Source of the DNA: JAEYZS01 sp031374125
GTDB taxonomy: Bacteria > Bdellovibrionota > Bdellovibrionia > Bdellovibrionales > JAEYZS01
Length of the DNA stretch: 7,599 nucleotides
Reading direction: 5' to 3'
NCBI GenBank assembly: GCA_031374125.1
Contig: JANMFM010000017.1
Location: forward strand, 1 to 7,599
Shown here in pieces: positions 1 to 6,016 of the stretch (positions are counted from its first letter, which is position 1; the number at the start of each line of letters is the position of its first letter). The notes below the pieces were generated by a model. The model was given only the letters and a program-made list of their open reading frames with translations, searched no databases and was not told the origin of the DNA. A program made the position numbers and the translations under genes.

Positions 1-1208
1 CCCACAACGATTTCATTGGAGGCCAAAGAATAAGCTCTTCCATCGATAGTCTTGAGGGCATCAATGAAAGACTTCGCCGCTTGGTTTTGCGCTTTAGAAA
101 CTTCGTCTAATGAAACAGATTTATTTCTTAAATTAAAAAGTTCAGAGTAAATTTCTTTTTTAGCTTGCTCTAGAATTTTATCTGCTTGGGCTTTAGATTT
201 CTGAGGCTTTAGGGCAACGATAATTTGAAACACCGAGGATTCTTGATTGCTCATGATGTATGTCATTACAGAAGTTGCAATCTCTTGTTTGTACACAAGT
301 TTTGAGTGGAGACGGCTTGAGTTCCCTTCACCCAAAATATGCGAAGCCAATTCAAGCGGAGCCAGTTCCAACGACAATGCACTTGGCACTGGGAATGAAA
401 TACTCAAATAGTCATTTTGAATGTCTTTATAGAACACTTCATTTCTAATCGATTTTTGCGGAGGCTCTGGATTCACCTTTGGTCTCTTGATATCTTGAGA
501 CTTCATATGTGCGTAATATTTTTCGATTAATTTTTTAACTTTATTCGAATTGAAATCTCCTGCGATCACCAACACTGCATTGTTAGGAGAATAAAAGGTT
601 TTGTAAAAGCTTTGAGCTTTTTCTACGGTGATATTTCCAAGATCTTTCATGTACCCAATCACGGGCCATCTATAGGAATGAACTTTGTAAACCACATCGT
701 TGATTTTTTCCATAAGTAAACCCATCACTCGGTTTTCCACACGGAAACGTCTTTCTTCTTTTACAACTTCTCTTTCTGAATCCAAATTGGCTTGAGTTAG
801 ATTGAGATGTTCAATTCTATCGGATTCTAAATCCATAATGGTTTCTAATTTTGAACTCGGACCGTTCACGTAATAGCCCGTGTAATCACGAGATGTGAAG
901 GCGTTGTTCGAAGCCCCATTTTCTCTCAGTGTTCTTTCGTAATCTTTGTTGGAATATTTTTGCGTTCCTTTAAACATCATGTGCTCAAAGAGATGCGCAA
1001 TTCCTGTGTACCCCAACTCTTCATCTTTAGAGCCCACACGGAACCAAGTATGATAACTCACAAGAGGAACAGAGTGGTCTTCCTGGAGAAGCACCGTTAA
1101 GCCATTTGGCAGTTGGTATTTTTCGACCTCAAATTTTAAACTTGAGAGTCCTTCAGCAGCAAGAGCTGGAAAGGAGAATAGGAACAATACAGTAAGCAGA
1201 ATTCTCAT
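1..1208 (-). CDS. Secreted M16 (insulinase/pitrilysin-type) zinc peptidase, C-terminus cut by window edge
   Basis: I translated this frame by hand: it is open from an ATG at 1208 to the left edge (402 codons), so the C-terminus is missing. Residues 1-17 form a signal peptide (MRILLTVLFLFSFPALA, then AEG), so the enzyme should act in the periplasm or beyond. The M16 zinc site is intact: inverted motif H72-L-F-E75-H76 inside 'GYTGIAHLFEHMMFKGT', and the downstream Glu ligand E152 in 'EREVVKEE', 76 residues after H76 as in mitochondrial processing peptidase. A second, non-catalytic M16 half begins around residue 200 ('SPNNAVLVIAGDF'). Single-unit M16 proteins are usually 420-460 residues, so only a short tail is probably missing. 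The start is supported by AAAGGA 8 bases upstream. M16 enzymes degrade or process peptides; the substrate here is unknown. It is divergent from the small-RNA locus to its right. Confidence 0.93.
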   Translation of the reverse strand, partial: MRILLTVLFLFSFPALAAEGLSSLKFEVEKYQLPNGLTVLLQEDHSVPLVSYHTWFRVGSKDEELGYTGIAHLFEHMMFKGTQKYSNKDYERTLRENGASNNAFTSRDYTGYYVNGPSSKLETIMDLESDRIEHLNLTQANLDSEREVVKEERRFRVENRVMGLLMEKINDVVYKVHSYRWPVIGYMKDLGNITVEKAQSFYKTFYSPNNAVLVIAGDFNSNKVKKLIEKYYAHMKSQDIKRPKVNPEPPQKSIRNEVFYKDIQNDYLSISFPVPSALSLELAPLELASHILGEGNSSRLHSKLVYKQEIATSVMTYIMSNQESSVFQIIVALKPQKSKAQADKILEQAKKEIYSELFNLRNKSVSLDEVSKAQNQAAKSFIDALKTIDGRAYSLASNEIVV

Positions 1209-1424
1209 AGATGATATCCTTTTAGGTGCACCTTTTACCGTTATTCATCGGGTTCACGGTGGGTCTAGTTTGGTTTTAGGTCTCACGATGGCACTTAGGA
1301 TATGTTAAGCCTCGAATTTATTAGAATCACTAAAGTTTTTGTTTTTTTGTAGCTCACAATGTTATGTAAACTCAGAAATCCATACCCAAATTGGAACCAA
1401 AATACCATTTGAAGCATATCTCCA

Positions 1425-1494
1425 AACAGTTAGGAAATTGTTAGGATAACTATATGATTTTATATGATATTTTAAAAACAGTTGCAGAATTGTT
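1425..1494 (+). promoter_or_regulatory. Tandem dyads upstream of the sigma-54 promoter (putative activator sites)
   Basis: AACAGTT-N4-AATTGTT occurs twice, at 1425-1442 and 1477-1494, with all 14 half-site bases identical and different 4-base spacers (AGGA, GCAG). Each is an imperfect palindrome (6 of 7 positions). The copies are 52 bp apart, close to five helical turns, so they face the same side of the DNA. The distal site is centred about 91 bp before the predicted start. That fits an enhancer-binding-protein site for sigma-54 RNA polymerase; the regulator is not identified. The AT-rich stretch between the sites (TATATGAT repeated at 1451-1468) could bend. Confidence 0.5.
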
Positions 1495-1499
1495 GTAGA

Positions 1500-1515
1500 T
1501 GGCACGAAGGTTGCT
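1500..1515 (+). promoter_or_regulatory. Sigma-54 (RpoN) promoter
   Basis: TGGCACGAAGGTTGCT matches the sigma-54 consensus TGGCACG-N4-TTGCW at every defined position, with GG and GC elements at the right separation. The predicted transcription start is an A near 1524-1526. Transcription would run into the two-hairpin segment and terminator just downstream, not into a protein gene. Confidence 0.8.
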
Positions 1516-1524
1516 ATATATAGA

Positions 1525-1601
1525 AATCAGTTACCCCTCTTTAAATCGCCCCACGATTTAGAAAAGCCGACCGAGATCCCCTCCTGGTTGGCTTTTTTTT
1601 T
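1525..1601 (+). ncRNA. Putative sigma-54-dependent small RNA of about 77 nt
   Basis: The segment between the sigma-54 start and the first strong terminator has no credible ORF but can fold into two stem-loops. Hairpin 1 has a perfect 7-bp stem (TAAATCG 1542-1548 with CGATTTA 1554-1560, extendable by two pairs) and a CCCCA loop. Hairpin 2 is the terminator (1562-1596), whose 13-nt loop contains UCCCCUCCU and resembles the anti-Shine-Dalgarno end of 16S rRNA. C/U-rich loops are common in small RNAs that block ribosome binding sites, and the nine-U tail would suit Hfq. The 3' part recurs at 5994-6066. I recognise no known RNA family. Alternative: a decayed gene end with its terminator that happens to follow a promoter. 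Confidence 0.55.
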
Positions 1602-1614
1602 GCCTAAAATCGAT
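1539..1614 (+). repeat. Direct repeat, left copy (small-RNA 3' half plus terminator)
   Basis: This 76-bp copy aligns with 5994-6066 with four substitutions and a 3-base difference in T-run length (nine versus six T). Similarity starts at CTTTAAATC, stops at GCCTAAAATCGAT, and ends sharply on both sides. All four substitutions lie in predicted loops or at a loop-closing pair; the stems are conserved. Confidence 0.9.
1562..1601 (+). terminator. Intrinsic terminator ending the putative small RNA
   Basis: The stem AAAAGCCGACC (1562-1572) pairs with GGTTGGCTTTT (1586-1596), with one G-T wobble, over a 13-nt loop, followed by a T-run to 1601. No protein gene lies upstream on this strand: the nearest plus-strand transcript source is the sigma-54 promoter. 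The A-tract before the stem would make it work partly in the other direction too. Confidence 0.85.
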
Positions 1615-1685
1615 CACTGATTCTTTGCATTCTGACAAAGAAATTCTACTAGGTATCTTTAATACGTTCAAAAATACTTATTAAC

Positions 1686-1726
1686 TTTGATATGGCAAAA
1701 CTAGCTATCAAATCCGAAATTCGGAT
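1686..1726 (+). promoter_or_regulatory. Two adjacent inverted repeats upstream of the M48-toxin gene
   Basis: TTTGATA (1686-1692) and TATCAAA (1706-1712) form a 7-bp inverted repeat with a 13-base gap. Overlapping its last base is a near-perfect palindrome, ATCCGAA-A-TTCGGAT (1712-1726). Neither is followed by a T-run, so they look like operator sites rather than terminators. They lie 60-100 bp before the start codon. No regulator is encoded nearby. Confidence 0.35.
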
Positions 1727-1750
1727 ACAATAATTTTTCTCAAATAAAAA

Positions 1751-1778
1751 TTGATAATGATAATTCAATAATTATAAA
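1751..1778 (+). promoter_or_regulatory. Possible sigma-70-type promoter of the M48-toxin gene
   Basis: TTGATA (1751-1756) and TATAAA (1773-1778) are separated by 16 bases. Transcription would start at about 1785, leaving almost no leader before the ATG at 1788. No Shine-Dalgarno sequence precedes that ATG, which agrees with a leaderless mRNA. The region is very AT-rich, so chance matches are likely. Confidence 0.35.
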
Positions 1779-1787
1779 CTCACCTGT

Positions 1788-3566
1788 ATGATTAATAAAA
1801 ATAGTTTCATACATCTCATTGTTCTCTTGTCTTTTCTTATAAATTCTTGCTCTCTTCTGCCCGTCTCTGACGACACCAAAGATATTCTAAATCAAGTTAA
1901 AGAACATATTTTTGATGAAGACCGATTTCACATGGAAGAGGCAGAGCCTCTTCGAGACAATAAGATCTCTATTTATCTAAAGAAGACATTGCAGCCTATA
2001 CTTGATCTCTACCATTTAAAAAATATTTCTATTACCGCTGTTGATGCCTATGAAGCGCAAGCTTCTATTTATTATGGTGATCGAGTTATATACATTTCCA
2101 AAGGAATGCTCTATTCCATTAAAAATGAAGCAGAGCTTATAGCTCTACTCGCGCATGAGGTAGGGCATCTAAAATTAGATCACAACAGCGCAAACAAACA
2201 AAAAGGGTCAAAAGTCCCAGGGATCATCAAAGATGTTATTGAGTCCACAACAGGTATTTCCACTCCAGATGATATAGAGAGCGATGCCAGAGATTTATAT
2301 CTTTCACAGTTTAGTCAAAAAAATGAACAAGACGCTGATGAATTTGGAGCATTAACTGCAAAAAATTTGGGATATGATCCTTATTTGTACGCAGATCTAT
2401 TTGATCGCCTAAGTGAAATGTCAGATCAGAGCATTGCTAAAAAACTTCAGAGTATATTAAAAGGCTCTCACAAATCCCTTTCTGATAGAGCCGAGTATAT
2501 TAGAAGCTTTTTAGAAAAAAGTAATATTGAAAAATCAGGAAAAACTTTAGCAGAGAACTATTTAAAAAATGTATCACACCTAGCCGTAAATCTAAAAACT
2601 TCTACTGCTTTAACTGCCCAAAAGAGCCTAACTGAAATTCACCAAAAACTGGAATCAAGATCCAAAGAGAAAAAACCTTTAACTGTAGAAGAATTTATTT
2701 CTTACATGCAAAAGGTTCGAACTCTTGCAAAGGATCTCAATCTTTTATCACAGCTAAAATACCTAAATAAAATTTCAAAATCCGATGCCGATGCCGACTT
2801 CATGATGGAATCAGTCAAAGTCCTAAAGCCTTGGTGGGCTCCTGAAGATATAAATCTTAAAACATTAAACAATACTTTAATTCTACTCAGTCAGATGGCA
2901 ATCGGCGCAATTCCAGTCGTAGGCGATGCTGTTGATATGTATGAAGTTCTCACCGGAAAAGACTTTTTGACCGGCGAAAGCTTAACCTTCGGAGAAAGAA
3001 CCGCCTCTGCAATTGGAGTCTTGGCCGGATCAGGTAAAATATGGAGAACTGTTAGCAAAAAGCTTGGAGTATTGAAATCTAAGATTATCGATGAAAAAGA
3101 ACTCTCAAAGGTTACAAAAGTGGCAACAGACGCCATTGAAGAGTCTCCAATTCTGGGTAAAGCAAACAAAGTCATTGATGCTGATAAAATTTCTAATAAA
3201 CACGTCAAAGAAATAGAAAAACAATATAGACTGATTAAGAATGAAGAAAACTATAAAGTGTTAGTAAGGCTTGCAGAACAAGTGCAACCCAAGAACATTG
3301 ATGATGGTTTTAAAGTTAAGGTTACAAAGCCTGGCAAAAGAACTTTCCAAGGCTTAGAATATACGCATCCAGATAATAATCATATCAAAATAAGAGTTAT
3401 GCCGGGAGATCCAAACTCAAAATTTCCAAACTCTAAAAAAACCTATGTACGACAAACAATATCAGGCCAATCTATAGACTTAAATGGAAATAAAGTAGAC
3501 GAGCATACTAATGAGGCTCACATTCCATTAGATCAATGGCAATTTACAAAATTCTGGGAAAAATAG
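1788..3566 (+). CDS. Lipoprotein: M48-type metallopeptidase fused to pretoxin (PT-TG-like) region and C-terminal toxin-like domain
   Basis: 592 residues. Residues 1-21 are a lipoprotein signal (hydrophobic core, then I-N-S-C21; Asn at -2 is slightly atypical). Residues about 55-245 resemble M48 peptidases: H123-E124-V-G-H127 after a helix 'AELIALLA', the Glu ligand E180 in 'NEQDADEFGA', then 'GYDP' and 'SLSDRAEYI'. Residues about 250-350 are charged and helical. Residues about 365-425 ('AIPVVGDAVDMYEVLTGKDF', then 'GESLTFGERTASAIG') match the Gly-rich PT-TG linker that precedes toxin domains in polymorphic toxins. Residues about 500-592 resemble the variable C-terminal domains of such toxins, with H532, R536, R555 and H578 ('EAHIPL') as possible active residues; I cannot name the family or activity. 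The peptidase may free the toxin part. A small ORF starts within two bases of the stop, as immunity genes do. The start is fixed by the signal peptide; an in-frame stop lies at 1761. Confidence 0.85.
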   Translation: MINKNSFIHLIVLLSFLINSCSLLPVSDDTKDILNQVKEHIFDEDRFHMEEAEPLRDNKISIYLKKTLQPILDLYHLKNISITAVDAYEAQASIYYGDRVIYISKGMLYSIKNEAELIALLAHEVGHLKLDHNSANKQKGSKVPGIIKDVIESTTGISTPDDIESDARDLYLSQFSQKNEQDADEFGALTAKNLGYDPYLYADLFDRLSEMSDQSIAKKLQSILKGSHKSLSDRAEYIRSFLEKSNIEKSGKTLAENYLKNVSHLAVNLKTSTALTAQKSLTEIHQKLESRSKEKKPLTVEEFISYMQKVRTLAKDLNLLSQLKYLNKISKSDADADFMMESVKVLKPWWAPEDINLKTLNNTLILLSQMAIGAIPVVGDAVDMYEVLTGKDFLTGESLTFGERTASAIGVLAGSGKIWRTVSKKLGVLKSKIIDEKELSKVTKVATDAIEESPILGKANKVIDADKISNKHVKEIEKQYRLIKNEENYKVLVRLAEQVQPKNIDDGFKVKVTKPGKRTFQGLEYTHPDNNHIKIRVMPGDPNSKFPNSKKTYVRQTISGQSIDLNGNKVDEHTNEAHIPLDQWQFTKFWEK

Positions 3567-3568
3567 TT

Positions 3569-3937
3569 ATGCATAAAAATTCATTAGAAAAAATTGATTT
3601 TATGATACATCAATTAAATCATTTTTCAGATAAAGACATTTTATTCGATTGCTGGCTAAACGGAAAAGGTCCTGGATATTACGAAGACTCTCTAACCTGG
3701 GGCGATGCTTATCCTTATTTTAAAACCCTTGTCAGAGACAAGGAGCTGGAGCTAACAAAAGAGCAAATTAAATCGATTTTAAGAATTGATGTTATGATAA
3801 ATACGTTCGATAGAATTTTAAATAGAAGCGAAGTCCCCTGTGACTGGGATGGCGAACATCAATACATTCTAAATCATCCGTATTGGATAAAAACAATGGC
3901 GCAGGCAAAATACGCATTATCTTTACTAAACAAGTAA
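3569..3937 (+). CDS. Small cytosolic protein, probable immunity protein to the upstream toxin domain
   Basis: 122 residues from ATG 3569, with no signal peptide or membrane segment. I do not recognise the family. The protein is rich in Asp, Glu, Trp and Tyr ('DCWLNGKGPGYYEDSLTWGDAYPYF', 'CDWDGEHQYILNHPYWI') and mainly helical in its second half. An in-frame ATG at 3536 would add 11 residues and overlap the toxin gene by 31 bases. I prefer 3569 because GGGA lies 9 bases upstream, the 2-base gap suits coupled translation, and the extra residues are only the toxin end read in another frame. The immunity role is inferred from position and size: polymorphic toxin genes are typically followed at once by a small cognate immunity gene. 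Confidence 0.75.
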   Translation: MHKNSLEKIDFMIHQLNHFSDKDILFDCWLNGKGPGYYEDSLTWGDAYPYFKTLVRDKELELTKEQIKSILRIDVMINTFDRILNRSEVPCDWDGEHQYILNHPYWIKTMAQAKYALSLLNK

Positions 3938-3994
3938 TTATCCGAAAAACGAATTGTTCTTAAGTTTATAAAATAATATTGATTTCAGTGTTTC

Positions 3995-4020
3995 GCTTAG
4001 AATAAGTTCCTGCTTAGGAA
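3995..4020 (+). promoter_or_regulatory. Short repeats in the rtcB leader (weak)
   Basis: GCTTAG occurs at 3995-4000 and 4012-4017, and the second copy lies in the hairpin TTCCT-GCTT-AGGAA (4007-4020). This sits about 30 bases before the rtcB start. A loose promoter (TTGTTC 3954-3959, 17-base gap, TATTGA 3977-3982) lies upstream. I see no sigma-54 promoter here, although E. coli rtcBA uses one. There is no terminator between the immunity gene and rtcB, so read-through is possible. Confidence 0.22.
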
Positions 4021-4046
4021 ACATTAACAATCATATCAAAGGACTT

Positions 4047-5243
4047 ATGAACATTATTTATGATGAAGAAAATCAAAATGTACCAATCAAAGCTTGGACT
4101 CAAATTTCTAAAATTGAGGAATCAGCTCTAAAGCAGCTCAAGAATACAGCATCGCTTCCTTTTGTTTTTAAACATGTCGCCGCTATGCCTGATGTTCATT
4201 TCGGATTGGGTGCAACTGTTGGATCTGTGATAGCCACAAAAAATGCTGTGATTCCAGCTGCAGTGGGTGTAGATATCGGCTGCGGCATGATGGCTGTTAA
4301 AACAAATCTAAATCATAAAATTGTCCAAGATAAAGTCAAAGAAATCCGCCATTCTATTGAAAGATCTATTCCTGTGGGTCACAGAGGCAACAATAAAATT
4401 ACAGATTCTGTCGAGAAATGGTCTGGCTGGAAATCTTTTGAAAGCATAAATGCAATTAAGAATTACAAGAGAGATTTAAAGATATCTTCTGTAGAAAAGC
4501 TAGGGTCTCTAGGCGGAGGTAACCATTTTATAGAAATCTGTTTAGACACAGAAAATAACGTTTGGATTATGTTACATTCAGGATCAAGGAATATTGGAAA
4601 ATGTGTTGCCGAAATCCACATAAATAAGGCACGCGACTTAATGAAAAAAATGTTAATAGAATTGCATGACCCTGACCTGGCTTACTTCACTGAACAAACT
4701 TTAGAATATAAAGAATATTTATACGATCTCGAGTGGTGTCAGCAATATGCTTTCCAAAATAGAATTGAAATGATGAGTAGAATTATTAAAGATATTTCCT
4801 TCATGATTTATAAAGAAAACGGAAAGGTCGAAAGAATTTTAGAAGTAAATTGCCACCACAATTATGCATCAAGAGAATATCACTATGGAGAAAATGTTTT
4901 AATCACAAGAAAAGGAGCCGTAAAAGCTAGCAAAGGCGATTTAGGAATTATTCCTGGCTCTATGGGAACCCGCTCTTATATAGTTCGAGGCTTAGGCAAT
5001 CCAGAATCCTTCATGTCATGTTCTCATGGTGCTGGAAGAATTATGTCCAGAACAAAAGCAAAAGAAAAATTCACCATAGATGATCTTAAGAAACAAACTG
5101 AAGGCGTCGAATGCCGGAAAGACTCAAGCGTCTTAGATGAAATCCCTGGCGCTTACAAAGACATTGACGAAGTTATGGCAAATCAAAAGGACCTTGTAGA
5201 AGTTATTGCTCAACTAAAGCAAATCATGTGCATCAAAGGTTAA
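4047..5243 (+). CDS. rtcB: RtcB-type RNA-splicing ligase (3'-phosphate RNA ligase)
   Basis: 398 residues, close to the 408 of E. coli RtcB, and apparently complete. The family joins RNA ends with 2',3'-cyclic phosphate or 3'-phosphate to 5'-OH ends, using GTP and Mn2+ through a guanylylated His. Key motifs are present in order: 'GVD76IGC79G' (metal-binding Asp and Cys), 'GGGNH160F', 'LH177SGSR', 'NCHH271NY' followed by 'ITRKGAVKASKGDLGIIPGSMG', and 'SCSH327GAGR' with the nucleophile His; the C-terminus keeps 'EIPGAYKDIDEVM'. AAAGGA ends 3 bases before the ATG, a short but workable spacing. No rtcA, archease or rtcR lies beside it. Lying between a toxin/immunity pair and a HEPN toxin pair, it may repair RNA cut by ribonucleases, but that role is inference. 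Confidence 0.93.
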   Translation: MNIIYDEENQNVPIKAWTQISKIEESALKQLKNTASLPFVFKHVAAMPDVHFGLGATVGSVIATKNAVIPAAVGVDIGCGMMAVKTNLNHKIVQDKVKEIRHSIERSIPVGHRGNNKITDSVEKWSGWKSFESINAIKNYKRDLKISSVEKLGSLGGGNHFIEICLDTENNVWIMLHSGSRNIGKCVAEIHINKARDLMKKMLIELHDPDLAYFTEQTLEYKEYLYDLEWCQQYAFQNRIEMMSRIIKDISFMIYKENGKVERILEVNCHHNYASREYHYGENVLITRKGAVKASKGDLGIIPGSMGTRSYIVRGLGNPESFMSCSHGAGRIMSRTKAKEKFTIDDLKKQTEGVECRKDSSVLDEIPGAYKDIDEVMANQKDLVEVIAQLKQIMCIKG

Positions 5244-5265
5244 TATGCTTTATACACAGCAATAC

Positions 5266-5305
5266 CACTAGGTAGTGCTTCTAAACGTTGATTTCTTGTT
5301 ATACT
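5266..5305 (+). promoter_or_regulatory. Possible promoter/operator of hepT-mntA
   Basis: TGTTATACT (5297-5305) reads as an extended -10 element (TGn plus TATACT), giving a start near 5312, about 13 bases before the hepT ATG. The dyad CACTA-GG-TAGTG (5266-5277) ends where a -35 box would lie, a natural place for an autoregulatory operator of a toxin-antitoxin pair. There is no clear Shine-Dalgarno sequence before hepT. No terminator separates it from rtcB. Confidence 0.35.
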
Positions 5306-5324
5306 AATATTAACCTTAGTTCAT

Positions 5325-5711
5325 ATGAAAAAAAGTCAGATAGATTTAACTCTTTTAAGAAATGCTCTAGTGAACTTAAAAGAAGCTTTGAATCCAAAAA
5401 ATGATCTAGAGCGAGATGGCGCTATTCAAAGATTTGAGTATACATTCGAACTATCCTGGAAAGCCTTAGCAAGACTTTTAGAAAGTGATAAACCACTTTC
5501 TGATAATAGCGTTAAAGGAATTCTACGCGAAGGCGGAAAACAAAATATTATTGAAGATGTTGAAGCGTGGTTTAAATTTCAAGAAGCTCGAAACAAAACC
5601 TCTCATATCTATGACAAAAAAGTAGCCGAAGAGGTTTTTTTATCTGCTCAGAAATTCACTCCGTTTTGCGATTCACTCATACGTAATATTGAATCTAGAT
5701 TAAAGTTATGA
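5325..5711 (+). CDS. hepT: HepT-like HEPN toxin (HI0074-type, type VII toxin-antitoxin)
   Basis: 128 residues, all-helical. 'GAIQRFEYTFELSWKAL' (32-48) is typical of the nucleotidyltransferase-substrate-binding/HI0074 family, and 'ARNKTSHIYD' (88-97) gives the HEPN Rx4HxY motif as R89, H94 and Y96. In studied HepT proteins the Arg and His form the ribonuclease-like site, and the motif Tyr is AMPylated by MntA to switch the toxin off. Length is normal for the family. It overlaps mntA by four bases (ATGA), the usual coupled arrangement. The start at 5325 matches family N-termini ('LxxLRxALxxLKEAL') although no good ribosome binding site precedes it. HI0074-type proteins are broadly spread and not every pair has been shown to act as a toxin system. 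Confidence 0.85.
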   Translation: MKKSQIDLTLLRNALVNLKEALNPKNDLERDGAIQRFEYTFELSWKALARLLESDKPLSDNSVKGILREGGKQNIIEDVEAWFKFQEARNKTSHIYDKKVAEEVFLSAQKFTPFCDSLIRNIESRLKL

Positions 5712-6016
5712 AAGTTCATATTTCAGATGAAGAAAGAAAGATTTTAAACTCTGTTTTTAAAGAATACCAAGATCAGTTTGAAATACTTGTCTTCGGATCT
5801 CGCTCTCGTGGAGATCATAAAAAATATTCTGATTTAGATATTTGTTTAAAAGGTAAAGATAAAATTAATTCATCAGTCATTACAGAGCTTAAAAATATAT
5901 TTCAGGAATCAAACCTTCCCTACACTGTAGATATTGTAGATTGGAATAATATTTCTAAAGAATTTCAAGTTAACATTAAAGATGATTTAATGCCTTTAAA
6001 TCTCCTCACGATTTAG
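5708..6016 (+). CDS. mntA: MntA-like minimal nucleotidyltransferase antitoxin
   Basis: 102 residues. The nucleotidyltransferase signature GSx10DxD is complete: G30-S31, G35, D42 and D44 ('FGSRSRGDHKKYSDLDIC'); the third acidic residue is probably D75 in 'VDIVDW'. In the HepT-MntA system this enzyme transfers AMP to the Tyr of the HEPN toxin. Its ATG overlaps the hepT stop, so translation is coupled. The last seven codons (PLNLLTI) and the TAG stop lie within the right-hand direct repeat, which also provides the transcription terminator 1 base after the stop. The C-terminal residues may therefore come from the repeat and not from the ancestral gene. Confidence 0.87.
   Translation: MKVHISDEERKILNSVFKEYQDQFEILVFGSRSRGDHKKYSDLDICLKGKDKINSSVITELKNIFQESNLPYTVDIVDWNNISKEFQVNIKDDLMPLNLLTI

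Noticed and set aside
260..448. 62-codon plus-strand ORF
   Set aside because: It lies wholly antisense to the M16 peptidase frame, has no ribosome binding site and its translation resembles no protein.
1289..1310. A second TGGCAC as a possible sigma-54 promoter
   Set aside because: No TTGC element follows at the required distance.
1539..1614. Integron attC site or gene-cassette array
   Set aside because: The repeats form hairpins, but I find no paired RYYYAAC/GTRRRRY core sites and no integron integrase; a T-run right after the stem marks a terminator.
2891..3208. 105-codon minus-strand ORF
   Set aside because: Shadow of the M48-toxin gene, covering the pretoxin segment in antisense; no independent signals.
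3938..4046. Sigma-54 promoter for rtcB, by analogy with E. coli rtcBA
   Set aside because: No GG/GC pair with correct spacing in the leader.
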